Part shown: piece after piece, positions 41,169 to 50,200 of the stretch
Layout: each line of letters begins with the position of its first letter
Numbering within the stretch: the first letter of the stretch is position 1
DNA from: Bifidobacterium breve
GTDB taxonomy: Bacteria > Actinomycetota > Actinomycetes > Nanopelagicales > Nanopelagicaceae
NCBI GenBank assembly: GCA_945876865.1
Contig: CAMCPZ010000003.1
Span: 1 to 64,000, forward strand
Direction of reading: 5' to 3'
Length of the DNA stretch: 64,000 nucleotides
Program-made: the position numbers and the translations under genes
Notes under the pieces: model-generated
Seen by the model: only the letters and a program-made list of their open reading frames with translations
Database searches by the model: none
Told to the model about the DNA's origin: nothing

Positions 41169-43268
41169 TTAATGGCTAATTGTGAATCTCTTTAACGCTT
41201 TTGGCGCCCACCAGTTACGTTCTCCAAATAAGCGCATGAGTGCTGGAACAAGCAGGGCTCGAACCAAGGTTGCATCGAGAAGAATCGCGAATGCCACACC
41301 AAATCCCATGGCCTTAATTGATGTAACGCCACTGGTCATGAAGATCGCAAAGACCGTTGAAAGGATAACTGCGGCAGCTGTGATTATTCGGGCAGATTTT
41401 TGGAGTCCAAGTGCAACGGATTCAACATTTGAATGGCCGGCATCGTGCTCCTCTTTAATCCGAGATAGCAGGAATACTTCGTAATCCATTGATAAACCAA
41501 AGGCTACAACCGCAATCAAAATAACAATTGAGGTATCGATGCTTCCGGTATTGGTAAATGAACCGACTAGCCAGGTGAAATTATCACCGATAAAGATCCA
41601 GGTCATTGCACCCAAAGTTGCAGATAGCGAGAGCAGGTTAAGGATTACAGCCTTGATCGGCAAAATTATTGAACCAGTAAACATGAACAAGAGAATAAGT
41701 GTGCCAATTGCAATCCAACCAAGTGCGAGTGGTAAATTCTTAGCAATACCAATCTGGCTATCTGCATAATCAGCGGCAACTCCACCAACTAAGGTGCCTT
41801 CCGGAACATTCAGTGCACGAATTTCAGTAATCATCTTCTCGGCTGCGGGAGAGCGCGCGCCCATGCTGTGAATTGCAGCGATTCGAATATCAGTGCCAAC
41901 TGTTTCGGGTGCACCAATATTTATCACACCTGGAACATTTGCGAGTTCGCTTACAAAGCTATTTATTGCAACTAGCTTTGAAGTTCCATTTGGAATAACT
42001 ATTTCAATTGGATTTGCTTGTTCGCCAGGGAATTTATCTAAACCAACTTGAGCTGCGATGGCTGCTTTGTCAGAGGCAGGTAGAACGCGGGTGTCAACTT
42101 GCGAGAAGACAATATCTTTTATTGGCGAAGCCAGAGTTCCGAGAATTAAAAGCGAGAGAAATACAACTGCTACTGGTCGCTTCATTACAAAACGAGCAGT
42201 GTGTGCCCAACGGCCATCTTCCTTAGGAGTTATTGCACTCTTGCGCACAACGAATTTATCAATCTTTGTTCCAAGTAGCGCCAATATTGCTGGCAGTGGA
42301 ACAAGCGCACCAAGAATTGCAACTGCTACTACTGCAACTCCACCATAACCAAATGATTTCAAGAACATTTGTGGGAAGAACATTAGCGATGCCAGGCTGA
42401 TCATTACTGTGATGCCTGAGAAGAAAACAGTTCGACCCGCAGTTTTTACGGTCTGTACAACTGATTCTTCGACGCTCTTCCCAGAATGAAGTTCTTCGCG
42501 GAAGCGATTAACTATCAATAGCGAGTAGTCGATACCAAGTCCCATGCCTAGCCCCGTTATCAAGTTAAGGGCGAAGATACTTACGCCCGTAGCAAGGCTA
42601 ATTAGATAGAGAATTACAAAGGCACCGAGAATTGCACTTATCGCAACAACGACGGGCATTGCAGATGCAATCAGACCACCAAAAACAAAGAGTAGAAAGA
42701 GAAAGGTAAGTGGGATTGAAATAGCTTCAGCGAACTTTAAATCACTTGAGATTCTTTCATTTATCGCATTGTTGAAAGTAGAGAAGCCACCAACATAAAT
42801 TCTTAGGTTTCCAACTTCACCATCATATTTCTTCTGCAGTTCAGACGCTAATTTATCTAAGCTAGTTAGATCCGCTTCTGTGCCATAAATGAACAGATAA
42901 GCAGAATTTCCATCCTCGCTGGCCAACTGTTTAGCACCGCCAGCGCTCCAGTATGAGAGTGTGCTTGCAACACCTGGGCGATTGCGCAGTTCGGCTTCAA
43001 TCGGTGCAACTTCTGCAGCTACTGCTGGATCTGCAACGCTCTTACCAGCATCAATTATGAAGATGATTGCGGGATCTTTTACCTTAAAAGTATCGGTTAA
43101 ATAAGTCGCAGCTTTCGAGGAATCACTGTTGGGATCTGAATAGCCGCCACCTTCAAGGCGTGCAAACACAAGAGAACCGATTACTCCCGCAGCGATAGTG
43201 GCAACAATAAATCCCGCCAACACAGCCTTGCGGCGCCTGAATAATGTGCGACCCAACTTCTCAAACAT
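41169..43268 (-). CDS. MMPL family transporter
   Basis: Two repeated RND-like TM modules (GMGLGIDYSLLIVNRFREEL, AFGLSMDYEVFLLSRIKEE); start refined to MFEKLGRTLFRRRKAVL. Confidence 0.9.
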   Translation of the reverse strand: MFEKLGRTLFRRRKAVLAGFIVATIAAGVIGSLVFARLEGGGYSDPNSDSSKAATYLTDTFKVKDPAIIFIIDAGKSVADPAVAAEVAPIEAELRNRPGVASTLSYWSAGGAKQLASEDGNSAYLFIYGTEADLTSLDKLASELQKKYDGEVGNLRIYVGGFSTFNNAINERISSDLKFAEAISIPLTFLFLLFVFGGLIASAMPVVVAISAILGAFVILYLISLATGVSIFALNLITGLGMGLGIDYSLLIVNRFREELHSGKSVEESVVQTVKTAGRTVFFSGITVMISLASLMFFPQMFLKSFGYGGVAVVAVAILGALVPLPAILALLGTKIDKFVVRKSAITPKEDGRWAHTARFVMKRPVAVVFLSLLILGTLASPIKDIVFSQVDTRVLPASDKAAIAAQVGLDKFPGEQANPIEIVIPNGTSKLVAINSFVSELANVPGVINIGAPETVGTDIRIAAIHSMGARSPAAEKMITEIRALNVPEGTLVGGVAADYADSQIGIAKNLPLALGWIAIGTLILLFMFTGSIILPIKAVILNLLSLSATLGAMTWIFIGDNFTWLVGSFTNTGSIDTSIVILIAVVAFGLSMDYEVFLLSRIKEEHDAGHSNVESVALGLQKSARIITAAAVILSTVFAIFMTSGVTSIKAMGFGVAFAILLDATLVRALLVPALMRLFGERNWWAPKALKRFTISH

Positions 43269-43306
43269 GACTTCTATTCCTTCTATTAGTTGATTAGTAT
43301 TTAGAT

Positions 43307-43423
43307 ATGAGCGATCCGAATATTTTGCCAAAAATTACGCAAGATGAAATTGATCCTCGCGAAGATGATGATTCAAAACGCGATGCTGAAATTGAAGGTG
43401 ATCGCCCACCCCATCACGGCTAA
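43307..43423 (+). CDS. Putative acidic 38-aa small protein
   Basis: ATG ORF MSDPNILPKITQDEIDPREDDDSKRDAEIEGDRPPHHG*; TAGTAT-N6-ATG upstream; stop overlaps the stop of the convergent fmdB-like gene. Confidence 0.5.
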   Translation: MSDPNILPKITQDEIDPREDDDSKRDAEIEGDRPPHHG

Positions 43424-43656
43424 TCATTTTTTGGAGCCGGAGGTGGAGTTGGAGCCGCTGGAGTTGCTGCAGGTTTTGTAGCTCGTGAATCAGTTTTGTA
43501 AAACCCAGATCCCTTGAAAACTACTCCAACATTCGAATAAACCTTCTGCACCTCGCCTTTGCATTCTGGGCATTGGGTGAGAGCATCTTCGCTAAATGAT
43601 TGAAATGCCTCAAATTGGTGGCCGCACTCAGTGCAGGCATATTCGTAAGTAGGCAT
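43420..43656 (-). CDS. FmdB-type zinc ribbon protein
   Basis: MPTYEYACTECGHQFEAFQSFSEDALTQCPECKGEVQKVYSNVGVVFKGSGFY. Confidence 0.85.
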   Translation of the reverse strand: MPTYEYACTECGHQFEAFQSFSEDALTQCPECKGEVQKVYSNVGVVFKGSGFYKTDSRATKPAATPAAPTPPPAPKND

Positions 43657-43718
43657 GGTGAGTATTGTAAAGAAGTGAGAGAATTACATCTAATCGAGAA
43701 GGAATTAGAGGGGTAAAA

Positions 43719-44288
43719 ATGAAGACCGGGCGAGTTATTCGCAGCACAATCACAGGAGCGCTAGCCCTTCTGTCAATCTTCACAACCCCAGCCTTCGCAA
43801 ATTACATCACTGCTTCGGTTCCACAAGCTGGTTCAGTTCTCACAACTGCACCTAATTCGATTGCAATTTCGACAGCTTCACCACTTTCAGAACAAGGAAG
43901 TTTAATAGTTGTTAATGATCCAAATGGTGTTGCGGTTGATGATGGATCCATAACAATCGATGGAAATAGTGCTGAAGTTGGTTTAGGAGAGTTAAAAACC
44001 ACTGGTGTTTACACCGTTAATTACACACTTCTTTCAGATACCGATGACCCACTCACTGGTTCGTATACATTTTTATTTAATGCACCTTCAAGTTTAGGAA
44101 GCCCATCGCCAGCGCCAACCCAATCATCTGTTGAAGCGACTACCGAGAATATGAATCTGAATAATGGTTCAAATGCCTTCGTTTACACACTGCTGGTAAT
44201 TGCCGCCTTTGTCTTCATATTTTTGGTCTGGTATGCCAAGCAAACATTTGGTGGAAGTAAGCGATCATCAAAAACTAAGCGCAAGTAA
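43719..44288 (+). CDS. CopC-domain-like secreted/membrane-anchored protein
   Basis: Signal peptide, NYITASVPQAGSVLTTAPNSIAIS...GVYTVNYTLLSDTDDPLTGSYTF, C-terminal TM; next to copD/ctaG. Confidence 0.75.
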   Translation: MKTGRVIRSTITGALALLSIFTTPAFANYITASVPQAGSVLTTAPNSIAISTASPLSEQGSLIVVNDPNGVAVDDGSITIDGNSAEVGLGELKTTGVYTVNYTLLSDTDDPLTGSYTFLFNAPSSLGSPSPAPTQSSVEATTENMNLNNGSNAFVYTLLVIAAFVFIFLVWYAKQTFGGSKRSSKTKRK

Positions 44289-44301
44289 CTGAATTTAAGT
44301 A

Positions 44302-46140
44302 ATGCATTTTTTCACTGACACGCTACAGATTCTTTCAGCGACGACGCTAATTGGCTTGCTACTTGCCATGGCCTTCTTTATTCGAGAAGAGCGCTCAAAG
44401 TTTTTACCCGAGGCGATTCGGATTCGTAATCTTGCAATTATTCCAGCAGCAGTCTGGCTAATCTCAAGCATCGGAGTTCTCTTCGTTCAATTAGCAGATT
44501 TATTAGCAATTCCAATTTCAGAGTCATTTGATTTAGTTGTCGTAAGATCTTTTCTTACTCAAACTGCACTTGGGAAGAGCTTTGCAATAAACATTGCAGC
44601 TGCAGCGATTGTGCTGATTTTGATTCCAAGAATCTCACGGACAACAGGTTCAATATTTCTCTTAGGAATTACCTTTATCGGAGTTCTTGCTCCGGTTTTT
44701 CAGAGCCATTCGAGCAGCTCTGGAAATCACGGACTAGCAATTGGTTCACTTTTAATTCACGTTATAGGAATTTCGCTATGGGTTGGTGGAATCATCGCCT
44801 TAATTTTGATCAATAAATCAGAGCGGATAATCGCAATTCCACGTTTTAGCACTCTGGCACTTTGGTCGGCAATTGCAGTATTTTCAAGTGGTGCAATAAA
44901 TGCCTGGACTCGATTAAATTTTCGAGATGCGTGGAACTCTCAATATGGAAACTTGGTAATTTACAAAATTGTCTTGGGCGCTATTTTAATTTTTATAGGT
45001 GCTATCCACCGAAAATACCTTATTAAAAAGCTTGAAGGATCTAAGCAAATTTTTCAGCTCTTAATTGTGGAAGTTTTCATCATGATTGCCGCAATTAGCG
45101 TTGGTTCGTGGCTCTCTTCAAGTGAGCCGCCAGTTCCTGAAAATCCAAGAGATGTAGGCATTGCAGAAATAATCGCAGGAAGTCCGATGCTGCCAGCCCC
45201 AGATCTCAACAATGTTCTTTGGACCTATGTCCCGGATGCCGCGATTATGGGGCTCCTGATTTTTATTACTGCGCTGTATATAAGAGGAGTAGTAATCCTG
45301 GCGAAGCGTGGCGACAAGTGGCCGATAGGTCGAACTATCGCATTTGCATTTGCAATTGCGGCTACAGATTTTGCAACAAGTGGTGGACTCGGTGCTTATG
45401 CACGTTTCTCATTTTCTTATCACATGGTCTCTCACATGATTCTTGGAATGGTCGCACCGATTGGATTTGTTCTAAGCGCACCAATAACACTTGCACTTCG
45501 GACCTTACCGATTGGCCGAACTCCGGATGAGCGCGGAATTCGTGGAATTCTAATCACACTTCTGCATTCAAAGTATTTTCAAGTTATTTCAAATCCAATT
45601 GTTGCGCTAGCAATCTTTGATGGCTCGCTCTTTGCGCTTTATATGACACCGTTATTCGGAGATTTAATGCAGAGCCATTTTGGACATCTCTTCATGAGCC
45701 TTCACTTCTTACTGGCTGGCACGCTCTTCTTCCATGTAATTGTGGGAATTGATCCGTCACCAAAGCGGGTTCCGTACATCGTTCGAATAATCATTTTATT
45801 TGCGGCAATGAGTATTCACGCCTTCTTCTCAATTGCACTTATGTCAACAACAACGCTCTTAGATGGTGGCTACTTTGCAAGTCTGGATCGGCCTTGGTCG
45901 ACCGATTTGTTAGCAGATCAGAAAGCAGGAGGCGCGGTTGGTTGGGCCATGGGAGAAATCCCAATCTTGATTGCACTAGTTGCAACCTTTATTCAGTGGA
46001 CAAGGGATGACAAGAAAGAAACTAGACGCATTGATCGAGCCGAAGATCGAGCAGCGGCCATGGGCGAGGATGATGAATTAGCAAAATACAATAAATACCT
46101 TGCGGAATTGCGACGACTAGACGAAACCAAAGAAAGTTGA
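44302..46140 (+). CDS. CopD-CtaG fusion membrane protein (copper import/cytochrome c oxidase assembly-type)
   Basis: N-terminal CopD-like TMs (ISLWVGGIIALI), C-terminal caa3_CtaG-like (RFSFSYHMVSHMILGMVAP, HFLLAGTLFFHVIVGIDPSP). Confidence 0.85.
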   Translation: MHFFTDTLQILSATTLIGLLLAMAFFIREERSKFLPEAIRIRNLAIIPAAVWLISSIGVLFVQLADLLAIPISESFDLVVVRSFLTQTALGKSFAINIAAAAIVLILIPRISRTTGSIFLLGITFIGVLAPVFQSHSSSSGNHGLAIGSLLIHVIGISLWVGGIIALILINKSERIIAIPRFSTLALWSAIAVFSSGAINAWTRLNFRDAWNSQYGNLVIYKIVLGAILIFIGAIHRKYLIKKLEGSKQIFQLLIVEVFIMIAAISVGSWLSSSEPPVPENPRDVGIAEIIAGSPMLPAPDLNNVLWTYVPDAAIMGLLIFITALYIRGVVILAKRGDKWPIGRTIAFAFAIAATDFATSGGLGAYARFSFSYHMVSHMILGMVAPIGFVLSAPITLALRTLPIGRTPDERGIRGILITLLHSKYFQVISNPIVALAIFDGSLFALYMTPLFGDLMQSHFGHLFMSLHFLLAGTLFFHVIVGIDPSPKRVPYIVRIIILFAAMSIHAFFSIALMSTTTLLDGGYFASLDRPWSTDLLADQKAGGAVGWAMGEIPILIALVATFIQWTRDDKKETRRIDRAEDRAAAMGEDDELAKYNKYLAELRRLDETKES

Positions 46141-46152
46141 GTTAATTAAGCC

Positions 46153-47295
46153 ATGGAAGCGTTAATCGGCGAGGAATACGAAGCACTGCGAGAAAGCGTG
46201 CGCGCACTTGCGACCAAGAAAATTGAACCCTTTGCAAAAGCCGTTGATGAAGAGTCCCGATTTCCGCAAGAAGCTTTTGAAGCTCTGCAATCGGCGGATC
46301 TTGCAGCGGCACATGTTGATTCTAAATATGGTGGCCAGGGAGCCGATGCACTTGCAACTGTAATAATTATTGAAGAAGTTGCTCGGGTTTGTGGATCTTC
46401 ATCGCTAATCCCAGCGGTAAATAAATTAGGTTCACTTCCACTTATCTTGGCCGGCAGTAGCGAACTTAAAGAGAAGTATTTAACTCAGCTTGCAGCAGGA
46501 AAAGGTTTCTCTTACTGCCTATCTGAATCTGAAGCCGGATCTGATGCTGCAGCAATGAAAACTAAGGCCATTAAAAGTGGAAGTGATTGGATCATCAGCG
46601 GAAGCAAGAAATGGATTTCAAATGCTGGTTTCTCTGATTTTTATACCGTGCTTGCCCAAACTGATCCAGCTCTCGGAGCAAAAGGTATTACAGCATTCGT
46701 TATTGAAAAGAGTGATGCCGGAGTTTCATTTGGGGCTCATGAAAAGAAGATGGGTTTTCGTGGTTCACCAACGCGTGAAGTTTATTTCGATAGCGTGAAA
46801 ATCTCAGATGATCGACGACTCGGTGAAGTTGGTTCTGGTTTTGGACTAGCGATGAAGACTCTCGACCATACCCGAATCACAATTGCAGCCCAGGCACTTG
46901 GAATCGCACAAGGCGCATTTGAAGTTGCCACAAAGTATTCACACGAACGTAAACAATTCGGTAAGGAAATCTTTGATTTTCAAGGCGTGCAATTTATGTT
47001 GGCAGATATGGCGATGAATATCGCCGCAGCTAGAGCGTTGACTTATTCTGCTGCTGTAAAAAGTGAGCGCGGTGAGAAAGATTTAACCTTCTTCTCAGCT
47101 GCAGCAAAGTGTTTTGCAACTGATGTAGCAATGAAAGTTACGACAGATGCGGTTCAAGTTTTGGGTGGATATGGCTATGTTTCAGATTACCCAGTAGAGC
47201 GCATGATGCGCGATGCGAAACTAACTCAGATTTATGAAGGCACCAATCAAGTGCAACGAGTTGTTATGGCTCGCCATCTTGGTGAACTTAATTAG
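46153..47295 (+). CDS. Acyl-CoA dehydrogenase
   Basis: YCLSESEAGSDAAAMKTKA, KKWISNAGFSDFYTV, QVLGGYGYVSDYPVERMMRDAKLTQIYEGTNQVQRVVMAR. Confidence 0.93.
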   Translation: MEALIGEEYEALRESVRALATKKIEPFAKAVDEESRFPQEAFEALQSADLAAAHVDSKYGGQGADALATVIIIEEVARVCGSSSLIPAVNKLGSLPLILAGSSELKEKYLTQLAAGKGFSYCLSESEAGSDAAAMKTKAIKSGSDWIISGSKKWISNAGFSDFYTVLAQTDPALGAKGITAFVIEKSDAGVSFGAHEKKMGFRGSPTREVYFDSVKISDDRRLGEVGSGFGLAMKTLDHTRITIAAQALGIAQGAFEVATKYSHERKQFGKEIFDFQGVQFMLADMAMNIAAARALTYSAAVKSERGEKDLTFFSAAAKCFATDVAMKVTTDAVQVLGGYGYVSDYPVERMMRDAKLTQIYEGTNQVQRVVMARHLGELN

Positions 47296-47839
47296 AGAAT
47301 CGCACTATTAGATCTGGTGTTGCAACCGCATTTAACTTTATATCGTGCGCCTCGACCGGAAATGGTTCAACTGTTAGTTCTCCGGAATAGATAAGTCCGA
47401 TTCGCCAGGCTGAGATATTTGCAAGAGCCCGGTCATAAGAACCGCCACCTTGGCCCAAGCGATGGCCTTCGCGAGTTGCATGAAGTGTAGGAACAATGAC
47501 AATATCTAACTCATCACTTGAAATCGCTTCGCCAATTGGCTCGAGAATCTTTCCAACTTTTTTTAACTTTGACTCATCACCGCTCCAGATAACCCATTCC
47601 AGACTCTTATCTTTTAACATCCTTGGAAGCGCTAATCTCTTCTGACTTCGAAGTAATTCCATATTTAAATCTTTGGTTGCTGGTTCATCGCCATATGAGA
47701 TGTAACTCGCAATTGTCTTCGCGCTCTGAAATTCCTCGGATTTAATAATGTGGGTCCAGGTTTCAGTCAAATCCCGAAGTGATCGTTCAGAACGAAATCG
47801 CTTTCGAAGTTCCTGCTTTTTAGAATTCGCTATATCCAC
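47288..47839 (-). CDS. 5-formyltetrahydrofolate cyclo-ligase
   Basis: KKQELRKRFRSERS, IVPTLHATREGHRLGQGGGSYDRAL. Confidence 0.88.
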   Translation of the reverse strand: MDIANSKKQELRKRFRSERSLRDLTETWTHIIKSEEFQSAKTIASYISYGDEPATKDLNMELLRSQKRLALPRMLKDKSLEWVIWSGDESKLKKVGKILEPIGEAISSDELDIVIVPTLHATREGHRLGQGGGSYDRALANISAWRIGLIYSGELTVEPFPVEAHDIKLNAVATPDLIVRFSN

Positions 47840-47872
47840 GGAAATACTCTATTTAAGAAGTAAGGTTTAGTC

Positions 47873-48790
47873 ATGGAACAACAGCCGAGCGTCGAAGAGC
47901 TCTTAGCCAATCTTTTAGATATTGCAGCGCCACTAGCACCATTTGATATGCCGCTATTAGATGCTCATGGCGCAACCCTTGCAAAAGATATATTTGCAGG
48001 CGAACGTTTGGTATTACGTGGTGGGACCAGAATTAGATCAACCCAGATTGGATTAGCAGCATCTATCGGTTTAGATAGATTGCCAACCCTTCCGCATCCA
48101 AGAGTTGTAGTTATTTCTGCCGGTGATGATTTAGTTGAGCCAGGACAAGCCCTTGAAGATTCAGATGATGAGTTTGAAACTAACTCTTGGATGCTAACTT
48201 CTGCAGTTCGGGAAGCTGGAGCGAATGGTTTTCGAGTTCATACAATTCCAGAGAATCATGAACAATTAAGAGAGGTAATCGAAGATCAATTAGTACGTGC
48301 AGATTTAATAGTTATAAGCGGAGAGCGCCACGATGAATCATTTGAATTAATCACAGCAGTGCTAAAAGAACTTGGTGAGATAACAACCGTCCGTCCCAAG
48401 ATGAGCGAGAGCGGGCTGCACAACTTTGGCTTAATTGGTCCTGATAAAATTCCAGCCATAACTCTGCCTGGTGATCCAGTAGTTGCGGGAATTGCAGTTG
48501 AGATTTTTGTTCGTCCAATGATTCGGAAAATGGCTGGAGCGCCAAATATTTTCCGCAATCAACTTAAGGCGAAGTTAAAGAGTTCGATTGATGTGACTCC
48601 AGGTGAGAGCGGTTACATCAGGGCGCTACTTAGATCTGAAAATGGCGTAGTGGCAGTTCCTTTGGATGTTCAAGGTGATCTGGTTTCGCTCTCCGATGCA
48701 AATGCTTTCATAATTGTTCCGGAAGATTCACACAGCCTGAAAGCAGGCGATGTTGTAGATGTAATGGTTCTTGATCGGAGTTCAAACTAA
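47873..48790 (+). CDS. MoeA/gephyrin-like protein lacking domain II and catalytic motifs (Glp-like)
   Basis: MoeA-like VEELLANLLD...LLDAHGATLAKDI, RVVVISAGDDLVEPGQ, ITLPGDPVVAGIAVEIFVRPMIRKMAG; lacks the DNSAMDGYA segment and GGVSVG. Confidence 0.78.
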   Translation: MEQQPSVEELLANLLDIAAPLAPFDMPLLDAHGATLAKDIFAGERLVLRGGTRIRSTQIGLAASIGLDRLPTLPHPRVVVISAGDDLVEPGQALEDSDDEFETNSWMLTSAVREAGANGFRVHTIPENHEQLREVIEDQLVRADLIVISGERHDESFELITAVLKELGEITTVRPKMSESGLHNFGLIGPDKIPAITLPGDPVVAGIAVEIFVRPMIRKMAGAPNIFRNQLKAKLKSSIDVTPGESGYIRALLRSENGVVAVPLDVQGDLVSLSDANAFIIVPEDSHSLKAGDVVDVMVLDRSSN

Positions 48791-48791
48791 G

Positions 48792-49373
48792 TTGGCCACA
48801 AATTCAACCTGGCCCATAAAACTTTACGAGAACGAATTAATTTTGCGACCACTTCGTTTTAAAGATAAGCGGGCTTGGGATTTATCAAGGGCAAAAAATC
48901 GGGAATGGTTGACGCCCTGGGAGGCGACTAGGCCAGAAATAGATTCGCACTTGGGCTTGCCGACTTACTTTGGAATGGTTCAGTCCTATCGCCGAGATGG
49001 TCTGGCCCTTCGATCTATTTCACTTGGAATTTGGTTAAAGGAAAATGGGGGCGAGGTTTTTATCGGCCAAATAACTTTGGGCGGAATCGTTTTTGGGGCC
49101 ATGCGTGGTGGCCATATCGGTTATTGGATTGATCAGAGTTATGCGAATAAGGGATATACATCTCGGGCAGTTTCGTTGCTGACCGAATTTGGCTTAGAAA
49201 CATTAGCTCTGCATCGGATTGAAATAAATTTAAGGCCAGAAAATGATGCTTCTAAGCGGGTGGCTGAAAAATGTGGCTATATTTTTGAAGGTATACGGCC
49301 TAGATATTTACATATTGCAGGTGCTTGGCGCGATCATCTAACTTATGTAAAAGAGAATCCAAAAATTAAGTAA
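48792..49373 (+). CDS. rimJ: GNAT N-acetyltransferase (RimJ-like)
   Basis: LILRPLRFKDKRAW, GHIGYWIDQSYANKGYTSRAVSLLTEFGLETLALHRIEINLRPENDASKRVAEKCGY. Confidence 0.85.
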   Translation: MATNSTWPIKLYENELILRPLRFKDKRAWDLSRAKNREWLTPWEATRPEIDSHLGLPTYFGMVQSYRRDGLALRSISLGIWLKENGGEVFIGQITLGGIVFGAMRGGHIGYWIDQSYANKGYTSRAVSLLTEFGLETLALHRIEINLRPENDASKRVAEKCGYIFEGIRPRYLHIAGAWRDHLTYVKENPKIK

Positions 49374-49442
49374 GACCTTTTAATATAGACATACCGCCTA
49401 AATCCCCGAGATTTACCCCGCCTAGAATTATCGTTCTACTCC

Positions 49443-50195
49443 ATGGCCTCCGGTTTTATCTACCTAATCATCCTTGGGATGTGGGCGGCCTATTTTTTAC
49501 CAAAATGGATGGTCAGCCACGATTTAGCTTCGGGAAAATCTGCCGAGAGATACAAGAGTGCAATGCGCGTAGTTGGTGAAACTGGTTCGACGCTAATCGC
49601 GAATGAGGGCGATAATCTTAAAAAACAGAACCAAATAGCAAATCGTAGAATTGTTTTTGGATTACTAACATTTGCACTTGTTGTTATTGGCGCGCTCTGT
49701 GTTGTAGGAGTTTTTGCAACTTCCGTATTTTTAATTCCGACAACTGCATTGGCGATTTATACAATTCATGTACGGCGCCAAGTTGTAGCGGCGCAACTTA
49801 AGGCGCGAAGAGTTAAAGCCTTTGAAAAAATCTCTTCTGCAGCAGTTATCACCGAACCAATTGAAAGAGTGACTTTCTCTTCTAAAGTTGATTTTGTTTC
49901 TGAAAATAAAGAACACTGGATTCCACTAATCGAACGTATCGATACCGCAGGTGTAGTTGTAATTCCTAAAGATGGGACCGCTTGGCAACCGACAAGTGTT
50001 CCAAGACCAACCTATGCGACAGCGCCTAAAGCGATACCTTCTAATCGGGTAATTGATTTAACAATCCCGGGCGCTTGGATTGCTTCGCAGCAGGCAAGTT
50101 CGGAATCCGAATTACTTCCTTCGCGTGATGAACTATTTGATCAAGAGCTTGCCGAAAATGCGGCTAACGAGAAATATGGCGCAGTAAACGAATAG
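49443..50195 (+). CDS. Membrane protein, positional counterpart of Rv0996/GLPR
   Basis: N-terminal TM, two central TMs, basic linker, Pro-rich C-terminal region; follows rimJ. Confidence 0.6.
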   Translation: MASGFIYLIILGMWAAYFLPKWMVSHDLASGKSAERYKSAMRVVGETGSTLIANEGDNLKKQNQIANRRIVFGLLTFALVVIGALCVVGVFATSVFLIPTTALAIYTIHVRRQVVAAQLKARRVKAFEKISSAAVITEPIERVTFSSKVDFVSENKEHWIPLIERIDTAGVVVIPKDGTAWQPTSVPRPTYATAPKAIPSNRVIDLTIPGAWIASQQASSESELLPSRDELFDQELAENAANEKYGAVNE

Positions 50196-50200
50196 TTAAG

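Noticed and set aside
44302-46140. CopD-CtaG fusion as a novel architecture
   Set aside because: CopD/CtaG fused membrane proteins are already known in actinobacteria (for example Rv0102-type proteins).
47873-48790. Calling the short MoeA-like gene a pseudogene
   Set aside because: The deletion relative to MoeA is in-frame, the remaining domains are well kept, and it has a promoter-like TAAGGT-N6-ATG and conserved synteny; adaptation is a better explanation.
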